Origin: Bacteroidales bacterium UBA1628
GTDB taxonomy: Bacteria > Bacteroidota > Bacteroidia > Bacteroidales > UBA932
Assembly: GCA_002321335.1 (NCBI GenBank)
Contig: DCMG01000165.1
Location: 631 to 42,486 of the forward strand
Length of the DNA: 41,856 bases
Reading direction: 5' to 3'
The notes under the pieces were generated by a model. The model saw only the letters and a list, made by a program, of their open reading frames with translations, ran no database searches and was not told the origin of the DNA. Made by a program: the position numbers and the translations under genes. Below are positions 1-9,700 of this stretch, in pieces (position 1 is the stretch's first letter; each line of letters begins with the position of its first letter).

Positions 1-803
1 GCCCAGCAGAAGAACTGCACCAGTCCGACTGTCCAGAATGTCTTAGGGGCATGAATCAAGAGCTTGATGAGTCCCGGATTCTCTTTCACCTCCTCAGCCT
101 GACGCTTGGAATCAATGGAATGGAATTCGGCATATTCCTGAGGATTCATCTCCTTGACTTTCAAGAAGGTGTAAAGCACACAGACGATGAGGATAGCGGC
201 ACCGCACCAGAAGCTCCAGATCACGGACGGCGGAACCTGCCCTTTAGGGGCGATGTTGGCGATGCCGATCCAGGTGAAGAAGATAGGGAAAAGATACCCT
301 ACGAGGCTCCCGGCGTTGCACAGAAGCGACTGGATTGAATATGCCTGCGCCTTCTGCTCCTCGCTGACCATGTCACCGACCATCATCTTGAACGGCTGCA
401 TGGCGACATTGATTGAAGTGTCAAGGAATATGAGCGAGAACAGCCCGAACCACATGGCTCCGTTAAGTCCGAGAATCAGCCTCGAGGAGAAGTTCAGGCT
501 CCCGGCGTTCGGCAGGAAGATCATCACAAGGACGGAGATCAGGGCTCCGATCAGAAGGTAAGGCTTCCTGCGCCCCATCCTGCACCAGGTCCTGTCGGAC
601 CACTTGCCGATGAGCGGCTGGACAATCATCCCCATCAGAGGAGGGAGGATCCAGAAGAAACTCAGCTGGTGAGGGTCAGCGCCAAGTGTGGCGAAGATCC
701 TGCTGATGTTCGCGCTCTGAAGGGCGTAGGCTATCTGCACGCCGAAGAACCCGAAGCTGAGATTCCACATTTCCCAGAATGAAAGTTTACTCTTGGATTG
801 CAT
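1..803 (-). CDS. SLC45-like MFS sugar transporter, 3' end cut by window edge
   Basis: The reading frame starts at an ATG at 803 and runs off the window start, giving about 267 residues of a protein that is normally about 450 long. The N-terminus (MQSKSKLSFWEMWNLSFGFF) leads into alternating membrane segments. The loop after the second segment holds GKWSDRTWCRMGRRKP, which matches the D-R-x(3)-R-x-G-R-R-(K/R)-P signature of the SLC45/GPH sugar:cation symporters. Further membrane segments follow near residues 80-100, 108-125, 150-170 and 190-210. In Bacteroidota such transporters usually carry maltose or other disaccharides across the inner membrane; the substrate here is inferred only. It is divergent from the LytS kinase at 1009, with about 200 bases between them. 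No strong TAnnTTTG box was seen upstream; TATATTTA on the minus strand just upstream is the nearest match. Confidence 0.85.
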   Translation of the reverse strand, partial: MQSKSKLSFWEMWNLSFGFFGVQIAYALQSANISRIFATLGADPHQLSFFWILPPLMGMIVQPLIGKWSDRTWCRMGRRKPYLLIGALISVLVMIFLPNAGSLNFSSRLILGLNGAMWFGLFSLIFLDTSINVAMQPFKMMVGDMVSEEQKAQAYSIQSLLCNAGSLVGYLFPIFFTWIGIANIAPKGQVPPSVIWSFWCGAAILIVCVLYTFLKVKEMNPQEYAEFHSIDSKRQAEEVKENPGLIKLLIHAPKTFWTVGLVQFFCW

Positions 804-1008
804 TGTTTATGGTACTAATTCCAGTGTCATTTTGCGGTAAATATAGGCTAAATGCGCAGATTAATTATTATAGGAAAGACGAACGGCAAGAAAAAAGAGA
901 TGAATTGTAAGGTTTTAATGACGAAATGAACGATATTTTTCTTAAATTGCAGCATACTTGGCAAACAAGGCAGATAATCTTTCAAGGGTTGCATGCCCAC
1001 ACAGATTT

Positions 1009-2376
1009 ATGACACTGAAGACATCCTCCATAATCCACTTCTTCGCGCTGCTCCACGTGGCGACGGCCGTGCTGTGCAGGATGTGCCACTTCGGTGACGA
1101 GCTGGCGCTCACGACCCTGACCATTGTCCTGACCGTCATCCTCTGCCTGAGGTACCGGCAGAGCGTGGAGTTCTCCTCAATCGTCATCATCATCGCCAAC
1201 GTCCTCGGCTACATCCTCGGCAACGGAATCGCAGTTCTCGTGGGAATATTCATCGACCACCCGCTGCTCTCCCCGGCCATCGCGACTTTCACGACAACCG
1301 AGGCTATGGGATGGGGACTCGTGCTGTTCATGAGGCGTTTCGCCAGACACGAGAACGAGTCGAAAACACGCAACATTGAAATATCGTGGCTTGCGATAGC
1401 TGTCGCCATGATTCTGATAGTCAGGATCATAATCTACCTGTTCAGTTCAACCCTCTTCGAAGGTGGCTCGGTGCTCAAGGCAGTAACGGCGTTTGTGGAC
1501 AACTCATTCATCCTGCTGGTGATGGTCTGCCTGACCATACTTTTCGTAGAACAGACAAAGGACCTGACCGGGAAGAAATCGACCGCCGGCCACGTGATCA
1601 CCACGGCATCATTCCTGACCGGAATCTCAGCGATTTCCGCGACCTTGGTAGGTTCCGGACTGCCCTTTCACTTCTACATGCCCTTCTCCGCGAAAAGTTT
1701 CCTTGAGCTTCTGCTGGTGGCCTTCATCGCGGAGATGATGATTTATTCAGTGATCTACATGATTGAATATGCCATCACAGCCCGCCGCAACGCCGAGAAG
1801 GAGAAGGACCGCGCCGATCTGGCCAAGTTCCAGTACCTCAACCTCAAGCAGCAGGTCAATCCGCACTTTCTCTTCAATTCATTGAATATTCTGGACGCCC
1901 TTGTGCTGGACGGTCAGGACAAGGAGGCGAGCGAGTATATTCATAAATTGGCGGGAATATACCGCTACATGCTTCGCAACGAGGAGGAAAGTGTTGTGAC
2001 GCTGCGGGACGAGATGACCTATGTCGAGATGTACCGGGATTTGCTGAAGGTGAGGTTCCAGAAAGGGTTCATTGTCGAAGTCAGCATCCCGTTCGAGGAC
2101 ATGTCTAGGCACGTGATTCCATGCTCAGTGCAGCTTCTGATTGAGAACGCCACGAAGCACAACGCTGTTTCTCCTTCCAGACCGCTGAATGTCAGCGTGG
2201 TCTCAGACGGGAAGACAGTGACAGTGACCAACAACCTTATCCCGAAAATCACCGAGGCTCAGTCCAGCGGACTGGGGCTCAACTACATACGTCAACAGTA
2301 CAAGGAACGTTCCGGCAAGGGTATCGAGATCATCCGCACGGACGAATCCTACACAGTCAAGCTACCTCTATTATGA
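1009..2376 (+). CDS. LytS-type sensor histidine kinase
   Basis: A membrane sensor kinase of 455 residues. The first ~220 residues contain about six hydrophobic segments. After a short charged linker comes the His_kinase domain (PF06580 type): the H-box NPHFLFNSLN has the predicted phospho-acceptor His286, followed by the N-box ENATKHNA and a G-box with SSGLGLNYI. I chose the ATG at 1009 because the in-frame TTG at 958 adds 17 hydrophilic residues before the first membrane segment without a good start. The stop overlaps the next start by four bases (ATGA at 2373-2376), so kinase and LytTR regulator are translationally coupled and form a two-component pair. The signal sensed cannot be read from the sequence. 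Confidence 0.9.
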   Translation: MTLKTSSIIHFFALLHVATAVLCRMCHFGDELALTTLTIVLTVILCLRYRQSVEFSSIVIIIANVLGYILGNGIAVLVGIFIDHPLLSPAIATFTTTEAMGWGLVLFMRRFARHENESKTRNIEISWLAIAVAMILIVRIIIYLFSSTLFEGGSVLKAVTAFVDNSFILLVMVCLTILFVEQTKDLTGKKSTAGHVITTASFLTGISAISATLVGSGLPFHFYMPFSAKSFLELLLVAFIAEMMIYSVIYMIEYAITARRNAEKEKDRADLAKFQYLNLKQQVNPHFLFNSLNILDALVLDGQDKEASEYIHKLAGIYRYMLRNEEESVVTLRDEMTYVEMYRDLLKVRFQKGFIVEVSIPFEDMSRHVIPCSVQLLIENATKHNAVSPSRPLNVSVVSDGKTVTVTNNLIPKITEAQSSGLGLNYIRQQYKERSGKGIEIIRTDESYTVKLPLL

Positions 2377-3149
2377 AAGTCCTGATTATAGAAGATGAAA
2401 TGATGGCCCGAAGGAGCCTGGAAAAGATGTTGGAGACCAATTTTCCGGACATCGAGGTCGTCGGAGAATGCGCGTCGGTGAGCGAGTCAGTCGCCCGGCT
2501 CAAGGAAAGGCCCGATGAGGCTGACTTGATATTCATGGACGTCGAACTTTCTGACGGTGAATGTTTTGAGATTTTCCGCCAGGTGACGGTGAAGCCGCGG
2601 GTAGTGATGACAACGGCCTACGACAGCTATGCGATCAAGGCGTTCGAGGCAGGCTCGATCGACTACCTTCTCAAACCGATTGACGTTTCGGCTCTCAAGA
2701 GGGCTGTGGAGCGGTGCCGTCAGCTGTCTTCCGGAGAAATTGACGTGGAGAAGATTCTTGGAGCGATCTCGCGAAAGGATTCCGGTTCCGGCTACAAAGA
2801 ACGCTATCTGGTTCAGTTCAACGATCGGATTGTACCTGTGAAAGCAGATGAAATCGCGTTTTTCTACTCCGAAGACAAGAACAATCACGTCGTGACGCAT
2901 GCCGGATCCGTTTATATCGTCGATTCCACAATGGATGCCATCATCACCGACCTTGATCCCGAAAAATTTTTCAGGATTTCGCGAAGCTGCATATTCGCAA
3001 AAGATGCTGTGGAATGTGTCACCAAGCTTTTGGGAGGAAGGCTGCGCGTCACGCCAAAGGTTCACCTTTCCTCAAACCTTGGTCCCGCCCCCGACCTCAC
3101 AGTCAGCCGCTCAAGAGCGGAGGAGTTCCTCACTTGGCTGGAAAACTGA
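2373..3149 (+). CDS. LytTR-family response regulator
   Basis: A 258-residue DNA-binding regulator. The receiver domain (about residues 1-120) has the acidic pair in LIIEDE, the phospho-acceptor Asp56 in IFMDVEL, and the conserved Lys in YLLKPI. A LytTR domain (about residues 150-255) follows, with the typical opening YLVQFNDRIVPVKADEIAFF and the FFRISRSCIF segment. The partner is the LytS-type kinase just upstream, whose stop codon overlaps this start. The target promoters are unknown; LytTR proteins bind short imperfect direct repeats, which I did not find nearby. The gene ends 11 bases before an inverted pair of dispersed palindromic elements that separates it from the convergent TrmH-type gene. 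Confidence 0.92.
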   Translation: MKVLIIEDEMMARRSLEKMLETNFPDIEVVGECASVSESVARLKERPDEADLIFMDVELSDGECFEIFRQVTVKPRVVMTTAYDSYAIKAFEAGSIDYLLKPIDVSALKRAVERCRQLSSGEIDVEKILGAISRKDSGSGYKERYLVQFNDRIVPVKADEIAFFYSEDKNNHVVTHAGSVYIVDSTMDAIITDLDPEKFFRISRSCIFAKDAVECVTKLLGGRLRVTPKVHLSSNLGPAPDLTVSRSRAEEFLTWLEN

Positions 3150-3160
3150 TCTCTGCCACC

Positions 3161-3220
3161 CGGTCACTTCGACAGGCTCAGTGACCGGAGCAACACGGTC
3201 GCTGAGCCTGTCGAAGCGAC
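3161..3220. repeat. Dispersed palindromic element, copy A (inverted pair)
   Basis: Two units face each other between convergent genes. Unit 1 is CGGTCAC / TTCGACAGGCTCA / GTGACCG (3161-3187): a 13-base core with a perfect 7-bp flanking stem. Unit 2 is GTCGC / TGAGCCTGTCGAA / GCGAC (3198-3220): the reverse-complement core with a different but also perfect 5-bp stem. The last base is the first base of the TrmH-type gene's stop codon on the other strand. The RNA of either strand could fold as one long hairpin, so it may act as a bidirectional terminator. Confidence 0.85.
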
Positions 3221-3780
3221 TATACGCTCACTAACCTTCCAAGCGTGAAATGCCAGAGGATCACCCCGACGGAGACGGAGACATTGAGCGAATGCTTGGT
3301 GCCGAACTGTGGGATCTCCAAGGTCATGTCGGAAGCGTCCACCACAGCTTGGTCAACCCCGTCAACCTCATTGCCGAAAATCAAGGCGTATTTCTTACCT
3401 TTATCGAACTCCGGTGAGAAATTCTCAAGGCTGACAGAATTTACTGTCTGCTCAACACTTATTATTATGTAACCCTCTGAACGCAAGCGTCCTACCACAT
3501 CCAGAGTGCTGTCCGAATGCTCCCAAGGCACACTATCCTCCGCCCCAAGGGCTGATTTGTGGATTTCCGCTGACGGCGGCGCCGCACATATTCCGCAAAG
3601 CCAAAGTTTGTCTATCTTGAAAGAATCGCAGGTACGGAACGCAGACCCCACATTATGCGCGCTGCGGATGTTGTCCAACACCACAACCACCCCGATCTGA
3701 GGCAGTTCCTTATACTCCACAGGGGACACCCGACCCATCTCAACACTCAATAACTTTCTGTCTTTCACCATATCATGCAT
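3220..3780 (-). CDS. TrmH/SpoU-family RNA 2'-O-methyltransferase
   Basis: A 186-residue SPOUT-class methyltransferase using S-adenosylmethionine. The three family motifs are visible: motif 1 NIRSAHNVGSAFRT (about residues 37-50), motif 2 ALIFGNEVDGVDQ with its following SD, and motif 3 LEIPQFGTKHSLNVSVSVG near the C-terminus. It is a short form without the N-terminal substrate-binding extension of RlmB, closer to TrmH/TrmL size. The modified base (tRNA position 18, tRNA wobble base or another) cannot be told. It is divergent from glyA. A TAnnTTTG box lies only about nine bases upstream of the ATG at 3780, so its leader is extremely short; the ATG at 3771 is an alternative start. Confidence 0.88.
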   Translation of the reverse strand: MHDMVKDRKLLSVEMGRVSPVEYKELPQIGVVVVLDNIRSAHNVGSAFRTCDSFKIDKLWLCGICAAPPSAEIHKSALGAEDSVPWEHSDSTLDVVGRLRSEGYIIISVEQTVNSVSLENFSPEFDKGKKYALIFGNEVDGVDQAVVDASDMTLEIPQFGTKHSLNVSVSVGVILWHFTLGRLVSV

Positions 3781-3789
3781 TTATGGTTG

Positions 3790-3797
3790 CAAATATA
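3790..3797 (-). promoter_or_regulatory. Bacteroidota -7 box for the TrmH-type gene
   Basis: On the minus strand the sequence reads TATATTTG, a full match to TAnnTTTG. It ends ten bases before the ATG at 3780, giving a leader of only a few bases. No TTTG was found at the -33 spacing. Confidence 0.5.
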
Positions 3798-3818
3798 GTA
3801 AAAATCGTTTTTTAATCT

Positions 3819-3826
3819 TATCTTTG
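3819..3826 (+). promoter_or_regulatory. Bacteroidota -7 box for glyA
   Basis: TATCTTTG, a full match to TAnnTTTG, about 47 bases upstream of the glyA start. The -33 element is not clear. The leader contains nothing that looks like a riboswitch. Confidence 0.6.
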
Positions 3827-3872
3827 CGAACCCTCGACCCATTTTGGACGAGTAATCTTAACTACAGAATTT

Positions 3873-5201
3873 ATGAAACAGGATCTTCAGATTTTTGATC
3901 TGATCAGAAATGAAAAGGAAAGGCAGTCTTCCGGACTCGAATTGATTGCATCAGAAAACTACGTAAGCGATTACGTGCTGGAGGCGATGGGATCCATCTG
4001 CACCAACAAGTACGCTGAAGGCTACCCTGGCAAGAGGTACTATGGTGGCTGTCAGATCGTTGACCAGATCGAGCAGCTTGCGATCGACCGCCTCTGCAAG
4101 ATCTATGACGCTGAATATGCCAATGTTCAGCCACACTCAGGCGCACAGGCCAACATGGCCGTCATCATGGCGTGCCTCAAGCCTGGCGACACTTTCATGG
4201 GACTCGACCTCTCACAGGGAGGACACCTGACCCACGGCTCGCCTGTCAATGCGTCCGGAATACTCTATCACGCTGTGCCATACGGACTTGACGAAGCCAC
4301 CGGCATGATCGACTACGACAAGATGGAAAGCATCGCCAGAGAGTGCAGACCGAAACTCATCATCGGTGGAGCGTCAGCATATTCCCGTGAATGGGACTAT
4401 GAAAGGATGCGCGCCATCGCCGACGAGGTCGGAGCCCTCCTTTGGATCGACATGGCCCACACCGCCGGACTCATAGCCGCCGGATTGTTAAAGAACCCTG
4501 TCAAGTACGCCCACATCGTGACCTCAACTACTCACAAGACCCTTCGCGGCCCGCGCGGCGGCATCATCCTGATGGGTAAGGACTTCGACAATCCTTGGGG
4601 GCTCAAGACTCCTAAGGGCGAGATAAAGAAGATGAGCGCGATCCTCAATTCAAGCGTGTTCCCTGGAGTGCAGGGCGGGCCTCTTGAGCACGTCATCGCC
4701 GCCAAGGCCGTCGCATTCTACGAGGCCATGCAGCCTGAATATGTTGACTATCAGAAGCAGGTGATGGCCAATGCCAAGAAGATGGCCGAGGAGTTCGTCG
4801 CCAGAGGCTACAAGGTCGTTTCCGGAGGTACTGACAACCACCTCATGCTGATCGACCTCAGGACCAAGTTCCCGGATGTGACCGGAAGGATGGCAGAGAA
4901 GGAGCTTGAGAAGGCCGAGATCACCCTCAACAAGAACATGGTTCCGTTCGACACACGTTCTCCGTTCAAGACATCGGGAGTCAGGATCGGCACACCGGCC
5001 ATCACCTCACGCGGATTTGTGGAGAAGGACATGGTCGACATCGTCGAACTCATCGACACTGTTCTCACAGCTGTGGCCAAGTACGCTGACGTTGTCAACG
5101 GAGTCACAACCGAAGGCGCCGAGGAATATGCCAAGGTTCTTGACACAGTCAAGCACAAGGTTCACAACATGACAGCCGGACGCCCACTCAACAAGTATTA
5201 A
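3873..5201 (+). CDS. glyA: Serine hydroxymethyltransferase
   Basis: A cytoplasmic PLP enzyme of 442 residues that interconverts serine and glycine while loading a one-carbon unit on tetrahydrofolate. It opens with the family's typical segment ending SSGLELIASENYVS, then NKYAEGYPGKRYYGGC (about residues 50-65). QPHSGAQAN lies near residue 90. The PLP-binding lysine is in TSTTHKTLRGPRGG (about residues 217-230). The C-terminal part includes SGVRIGTPAITSRGF, also standard. The length is usual for bacteroidetes, slightly longer than the ~417 residues of the E. coli enzyme. It is a single-gene unit with its own -7 box upstream and a hairpin terminator at 5240-5275. Confidence 0.98.
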   Translation: MKQDLQIFDLIRNEKERQSSGLELIASENYVSDYVLEAMGSICTNKYAEGYPGKRYYGGCQIVDQIEQLAIDRLCKIYDAEYANVQPHSGAQANMAVIMACLKPGDTFMGLDLSQGGHLTHGSPVNASGILYHAVPYGLDEATGMIDYDKMESIARECRPKLIIGGASAYSREWDYERMRAIADEVGALLWIDMAHTAGLIAAGLLKNPVKYAHIVTSTTHKTLRGPRGGIILMGKDFDNPWGLKTPKGEIKKMSAILNSSVFPGVQGGPLEHVIAAKAVAFYEAMQPEYVDYQKQVMANAKKMAEEFVARGYKVVSGGTDNHLMLIDLRTKFPDVTGRMAEKELEKAEITLNKNMVPFDTRSPFKTSGVRIGTPAITSRGFVEKDMVDIVELIDTVLTAVAKYADVVNGVTTEGAEEYAKVLDTVKHKVHNMTAGRPLNKY

Positions 5202-5239
5202 TGATTCGCCCGCCTGCCACGTCAGGTAATGTAATATAC

Positions 5240-5275
5240 CAGCGGAGAGTCCATCAGGCCCCTCCGCTGTTTTTT
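5240..5275 (+). terminator. Rho-independent terminator of glyA
   Basis: CAGCGGAG (5240-5247) pairs with CTCCGCTG (5262-5269) around a 14-base loop and is followed at once by TTTTTT. It starts 38 bases after the glyA stop. Confidence 0.85.
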
Positions 5276-5369
5276 GTCCATGGCAATTTCACTTATATTC
5301 TTGACATTTAATATTTTTACAAGAAAGTCTTGTCCACAGTCACATCGCTGACAGTTGGCATATTCGCTG

Positions 5370-5377
5370 TAACTTTG
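5370..5377 (+). promoter_or_regulatory. Bacteroidota -7 box for the membrane protein/GNAT pair
   Basis: TAACTTTG matches TAnnTTTG and lies 23 bases upstream of the ATG at 5401. No clear TTTG at the -33 spacing. Confidence 0.5.
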
Positions 5378-5400
5378 CAGTAAAATTATACGGATAAGAG

Positions 5401-5823
5401 ATGAAAACAAAAATTGTACGTGGCATCCAGTTATTCTGGGCGTATTTCATCGCCCTTGGGGCTGTGGTCGGATTCGGGATGATGGTTTACGATCCAAGCG
5501 GGATGACTTTTCAGATGGACCCGCTTCTGCCACAGTTAAGGGAAGCGTTTCCTTTCCTGTCATTCATGTTCGGGAATTTCATCTGCTCGGCGTTCGCGCT
5601 GATGCTTGTCAACGGAATCCCCAACATGATCTCAATCTACCTTATTCACAAGCACAATGAATATGACGCCTTGAGCGGCCTGGTCTGTGGCGGCATACTC
5701 GCCGTGTGGATCATTGCCGAGTTCTACATCTGGGGCTTCAGCGGTCTTTCCGTGGCCTATGGCATCTTCGCCGCCTGCCAGATCTTCAACGCATTCATAT
5801 TCATAAAATTGAAAAGAAAATGA
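5401..5823 (+). CDS. Small four-helix membrane protein of unknown function
   Basis: A 140-residue protein with about four hydrophobic segments, near residues 10-30, 50-80 (containing FLSFMFGNFICSAFALML), 92-108 and 112-134, and a lysine-rich end (KLKRK). I do not recognise a named family. Its stop codon overlaps the next start (ATGA at 5820-5823), so it is translationally coupled to the GNAT/zinc-ribbon gene. A TAnnTTTG box lies 23 bases upstream. No catalytic motif is visible; a structural or small-molecule transport role is possible but not shown. Confidence 0.75.
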   Translation: MKTKIVRGIQLFWAYFIALGAVVGFGMMVYDPSGMTFQMDPLLPQLREAFPFLSFMFGNFICSAFALMLVNGIPNMISIYLIHKHNEYDALSGLVCGGILAVWIIAEFYIWGFSGLSVAYGIFAACQIFNAFIFIKLKRK

Positions 5824-6737
5824 ACATCAGACTTGAAGAGCCCAAAGACTACCGTGAGGTAGAGAACCTCACAAGAGAGGCATTCTGGAACATTTACTGT
5901 CCAGGATGCACCGAACACTATGTGCTTCATAAGTACCGCGAGAACCCGGACTTCATCCGTGAATTGGATTTCGTCATGGAAGAGAACGGAAAAATCATCG
6001 GACACGTGATGTACTCAAAGGCTGTCATCACTTTGGAAAACGGAACAGATTTCCCTGCATGGACTTTCGGACCTATCAGCATTCATCCGGACTACAAGCG
6101 TAAAGGCTACGGGCTCAAATTGTTGAACTATTCGATTGAGAGAGCCAAAGAGTTAGGGATCGGGGTGCTTCTGATGGAAGGCAACATCGAGTTTTACAAA
6201 CATGCCGGGTTTGATGTGGCCAGCAAACTGAACATCCACTATCACGGTGAGCCTAAAGAGAGTGTTGTTCCATATTTCCTTGCAAAAGAATTGATTCCGG
6301 GGTATCTTCACGGGATAGAAGGGACCTACAACACCCCTGAGGGTTATTTCGTCGCAGAAGAGAACCCTGACGAGTTTTCCGCCTTCGAGGCCACATTCCC
6401 TGCCAAGAAGAAAGCCTTCCGGGAAGGGCAGCTTCCTGTCTTTTGCCAAAGCTGCGGAATGCCTCTCGGCAAAGACGAAGACTGTGGCACAAATGCGGAC
6501 GGAAGCATCAATCATGACTATTGCCGGTACTGCTTCAAGGACGGTAGGTTTCTGCAAGACTGCACAATGGATGAGATGATTGAGCATTGCGCGCGATTCG
6601 TGGACGAAGTCAACAAAGACCTGCCATCCCCGATTACCAAAGAACAGTACAAAGATCAGATGCGGCAGTACTTCCCGCTTCTGAAACGGTGGCGGAAAGC
6701 GACCCCGTCATCATTCATGCTGAACACCGTCAAATGA
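5820..6737 (+). CDS. GNAT N-acetyltransferase fused to a C-terminal zinc ribbon
   Basis: A 305-residue two-part protein. Residues 1 to ~170 form a YhbS-like GNAT domain: the acetyl-CoA-binding segment reads PISIHPDYKRKGYGLKLL, and ECs of the fold such as GFDVASKLNIHYHG follow. From about residue 205 comes a zinc ribbon with CQSCGMPL (Cys209, Cys212) and DYCRYC, the pattern of the 'putative zinc ribbon' family (PF12674 type), ending in a helical tail. I start it at the ATG at 5820, which overlaps the stop of the membrane-protein gene; a longer frame back to 5706 lies wholly within that gene and is rejected. The acetyl acceptor is unknown. The 3' end overlaps the convergent GH2 gene by eight bases with no terminator between. 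Confidence 0.85.
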   Translation: MNIRLEEPKDYREVENLTREAFWNIYCPGCTEHYVLHKYRENPDFIRELDFVMEENGKIIGHVMYSKAVITLENGTDFPAWTFGPISIHPDYKRKGYGLKLLNYSIERAKELGIGVLLMEGNIEFYKHAGFDVASKLNIHYHGEPKESVVPYFLAKELIPGYLHGIEGTYNTPEGYFVAEENPDEFSAFEATFPAKKKAFREGQLPVFCQSCGMPLGKDEDCGTNADGSINHDYCRYCFKDGRFLQDCTMDEMIEHCARFVDEVNKDLPSPITKEQYKDQMRQYFPLLKRWRKATPSSFMLNTVK

Positions 6738-9700
6738 CGGGAAGGCAAGAGACAGGACGGATCACGAAAGTGAACTCACGCTCCGCTGCCGGGACAAGAT
6801 ACTGGTTCAGCGGCAGAGTGCCCCAAGAGTTGATTCCACCAACTCCCATCTGAACCAAGTCGAAGTTGACATAAGTTATGCCGTTGGCCCGGTCGTTCTC
6901 GTGAGCCTTCGCCTTGAGGTTCAGCGAATGACGCGCTTCGCCGTTCTGGGTGTTGGTCTCGTTGGCGCGCTTTGGAGTACCGTTCTCAAGGCAGTCCATA
7001 TCACTCATCGAGAACGGAAGGGCGGAAGCGGAGAACTTCTGGCCAGCAGTGACCTCAAGGCCGGTTCCGTTCGGGTCGAGAAGACGGAAATATCTCAGCC
7101 CGGTCTTCGTGCCGGATTCCTGAGTGCGGACATAGCCATAATGGTACTGGTCGTTGACACTCTGCGTGTAATGGCCGACCACGGCGGCTGAGTTCCTGTC
7201 GGAGTAGTTCTCCCAAGGACCATTGCCGTAGAAATCTACGGTTGAGTAACGTCCTGGCATGGCGAACTTCATTCCGAAACGCATAAGGGCTGGAGTCTGA
7301 GCCAGCTTGCCGGCGTCCTTCATCCTCTCTGTGGCCTTTATGGAACCGTCAGGGAAGATCTCATAGAACATCTTCACGATGGCGGCGCCGTCTGCGATTG
7401 GCTCATATTCAGCGGACACAGACATCAGGCCAACGCCGTCGGTCGCCTTTTCGACAATCAAGGAGCCAGCCTTGAGTTTGTAGGCTGGGTAACGCCAGGT
7501 ATTGTACATCTCTCGGATCTTTCCGGAACCCATATCGTTCTCGACAGGCGCGCGGGCGAACTCCGGAGTCAAAGGCTCGGAAAGCATCTGGACACCATCA
7601 ACAGTGTAACCGGTAAGGAATCCTGTGGCTTTGTCGATAGTAGCCGTCCAGTCGGCGACACGGTCAGCCATAGTGCCCGCGAAGGTGAAGGATCCTGAGA
7701 ACACATACGCATCGGCTGTCTCGCTCTGAACCAAGGTCCTGCCGTCAACCGAAGCGGAACCGGCCTTGAAAGCGATGTCTGACTTTTCGTCAAGCAAAAT
7801 CTGGTCGTATGCCACCTCTGAACCGGCGGGAAGAACACCATCTGTGGTCTTCAGGACGTACGCAACATTCAGGAATATGTCAGCGTCTGCCTGTGGGATG
7901 GTCTTGAAGCCGAGATCCACGGTCTCAGTCATCTGCGGAGCGACATTCAGGTTCTCGACGACTCCCGAAGACACGGCCTCACCGTCAACGGTTATATTCC
8001 AAAGCATACGGTACTGGCTCAGATCCTTGAAGAAATATTCATTGAAAACGTTCACCCTTCCCTGCCCTGCAAGGGATGTGTGAATATTCCTGTGCTGGTA
8101 GCGTACCTCATAGGCGTGAGGATGCAGGGTTCTGTCGGCGGCTATGACACCGTTGCAGTTGAACGAGCCGTCCGAAGGGTCATATTCATTGAAATCACCT
8201 CCGAAAGCGAAGATGTGGTCGGTGCCGCCGTCCTTGGAAGGCCAACGAAGAGCCTGGTCCACAAAGTCCCAGATGAATCCACCCTGATAGGTAGGATACT
8301 TGCGGATAAGATCCCAATATTCCTTGAAATTACCCATAGAGTTACCCATGGCGTGTGCATATTCGCACTGGATCAATGGTTTGCCGCTTTTGCGGAGTAC
8401 AATAGCCTCGCACTCCTCTGGGGAAACATACATCGGGCAGTGGATGTCTGTGTTCTTTCCGCCGCGCGCCCTTTCGTACTGAACAGGTCTTGAAGGGTCG
8501 TTCTCTTTCATCCATTTGTAACAGGCTGTGAAGTTCTCTCCGTCTCCTGCCTCGTTGCCAAGACTCCAGATGATCACAGATGGGTGGTTGAAGTCCCTGC
8601 GCATCATCCTTTGGTCGCGGATGAGGTGAGCGGCCTTGAAATCAGCCCTATGTGCCAAGGATTCTTTTCCGTAGCCCATTCCATGAGACTCTATGTTGCC
8701 TTCGTCCACAACATAGAGGCCATATTTGTCGCAGAGGGCGTACCAGCGCGGGTCGTTCGGATAGTGACATGTGCGCACCGCGTTCATATTCAATTCTTTC
8801 ATGATGCGGATGTCCCTGATCATATCCTCTTCTGAAACCACATAGCCCTTGTCGGCGTTCATCTCGTGCCGGTCCGCCCCTTTGATGAGAACAGGCTGGC
8901 CGTTGACAAGCAGCTGGCTGTTCTTTATCTCGACCGTGCGGAAACCGAAATCGATCGAAGTGCTTTCCACTACGTCCTTTTTGTCGGAAGCGCTCACCTT
9001 CAATGTGTAAAGGTTCGGAACCTCCGCGCTCCAGAGTGACGGATTCGGGACGATTCCGTTCAGGACAGCCTCACCTTTGACCGGAGAGGCCTCTCTGTAG
9101 GCGACCTGGTTTCCGTTCTTGTCGATGACGGCGACACGGACGTTCCTCACTCCCTTGGTCACTTTAGCGTTCACGGTGAAGTTCCCGTCCATGCCGGCGA
9201 TGACGTTCACGTCCTCGATACGCTCCTTCTCACGGGTGTAGACATAGACTCCGCGGGCGATTCCGCTTAGTCTCCAGAAGTCCTGGTCCTCAAGGTAGGA
9301 GCCATCGCACCAACGGAATATCTCAAGCGCGATGAGGTTCTCTCCAGCCTTGACGTACTTGGTGAGGTTGAAGCGGGCTTCCAGTTTGCTGTCCTCGCTG
9401 TAGCCGACCATCTTTCCGTTGACCCAAACGCGCACGTTGGAGGTGGCTGAGCCGATGCAGAGGCAGATCTGCTTCCCGATCCAGGATTTGTCAACATTGA
9501 ATGTGCGGCGGTACTGCCCGACATAGTTGTGCTCGGTCGGAGGGTAAGGCGGGTTGTTCGTATAATGCCCTCTCCACGCATAGCCGACATTCAGGTAGAC
9601 CGGATCGTTGTACCCGTTCAGTTCCCACATTCCGGGAACCGGAATCGTGCCCCAGTCCGCATCGTTGTAGTCCACGGCCTCGAAGCCTTTGGTCCGGCCT

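Noticed and set aside
958..1008. Upstream TTG start for the LytS-type kinase adding 17 residues
   Set aside because: The added residues are hydrophilic and precede the first membrane segment; the ATG at 1009 starts right before it.
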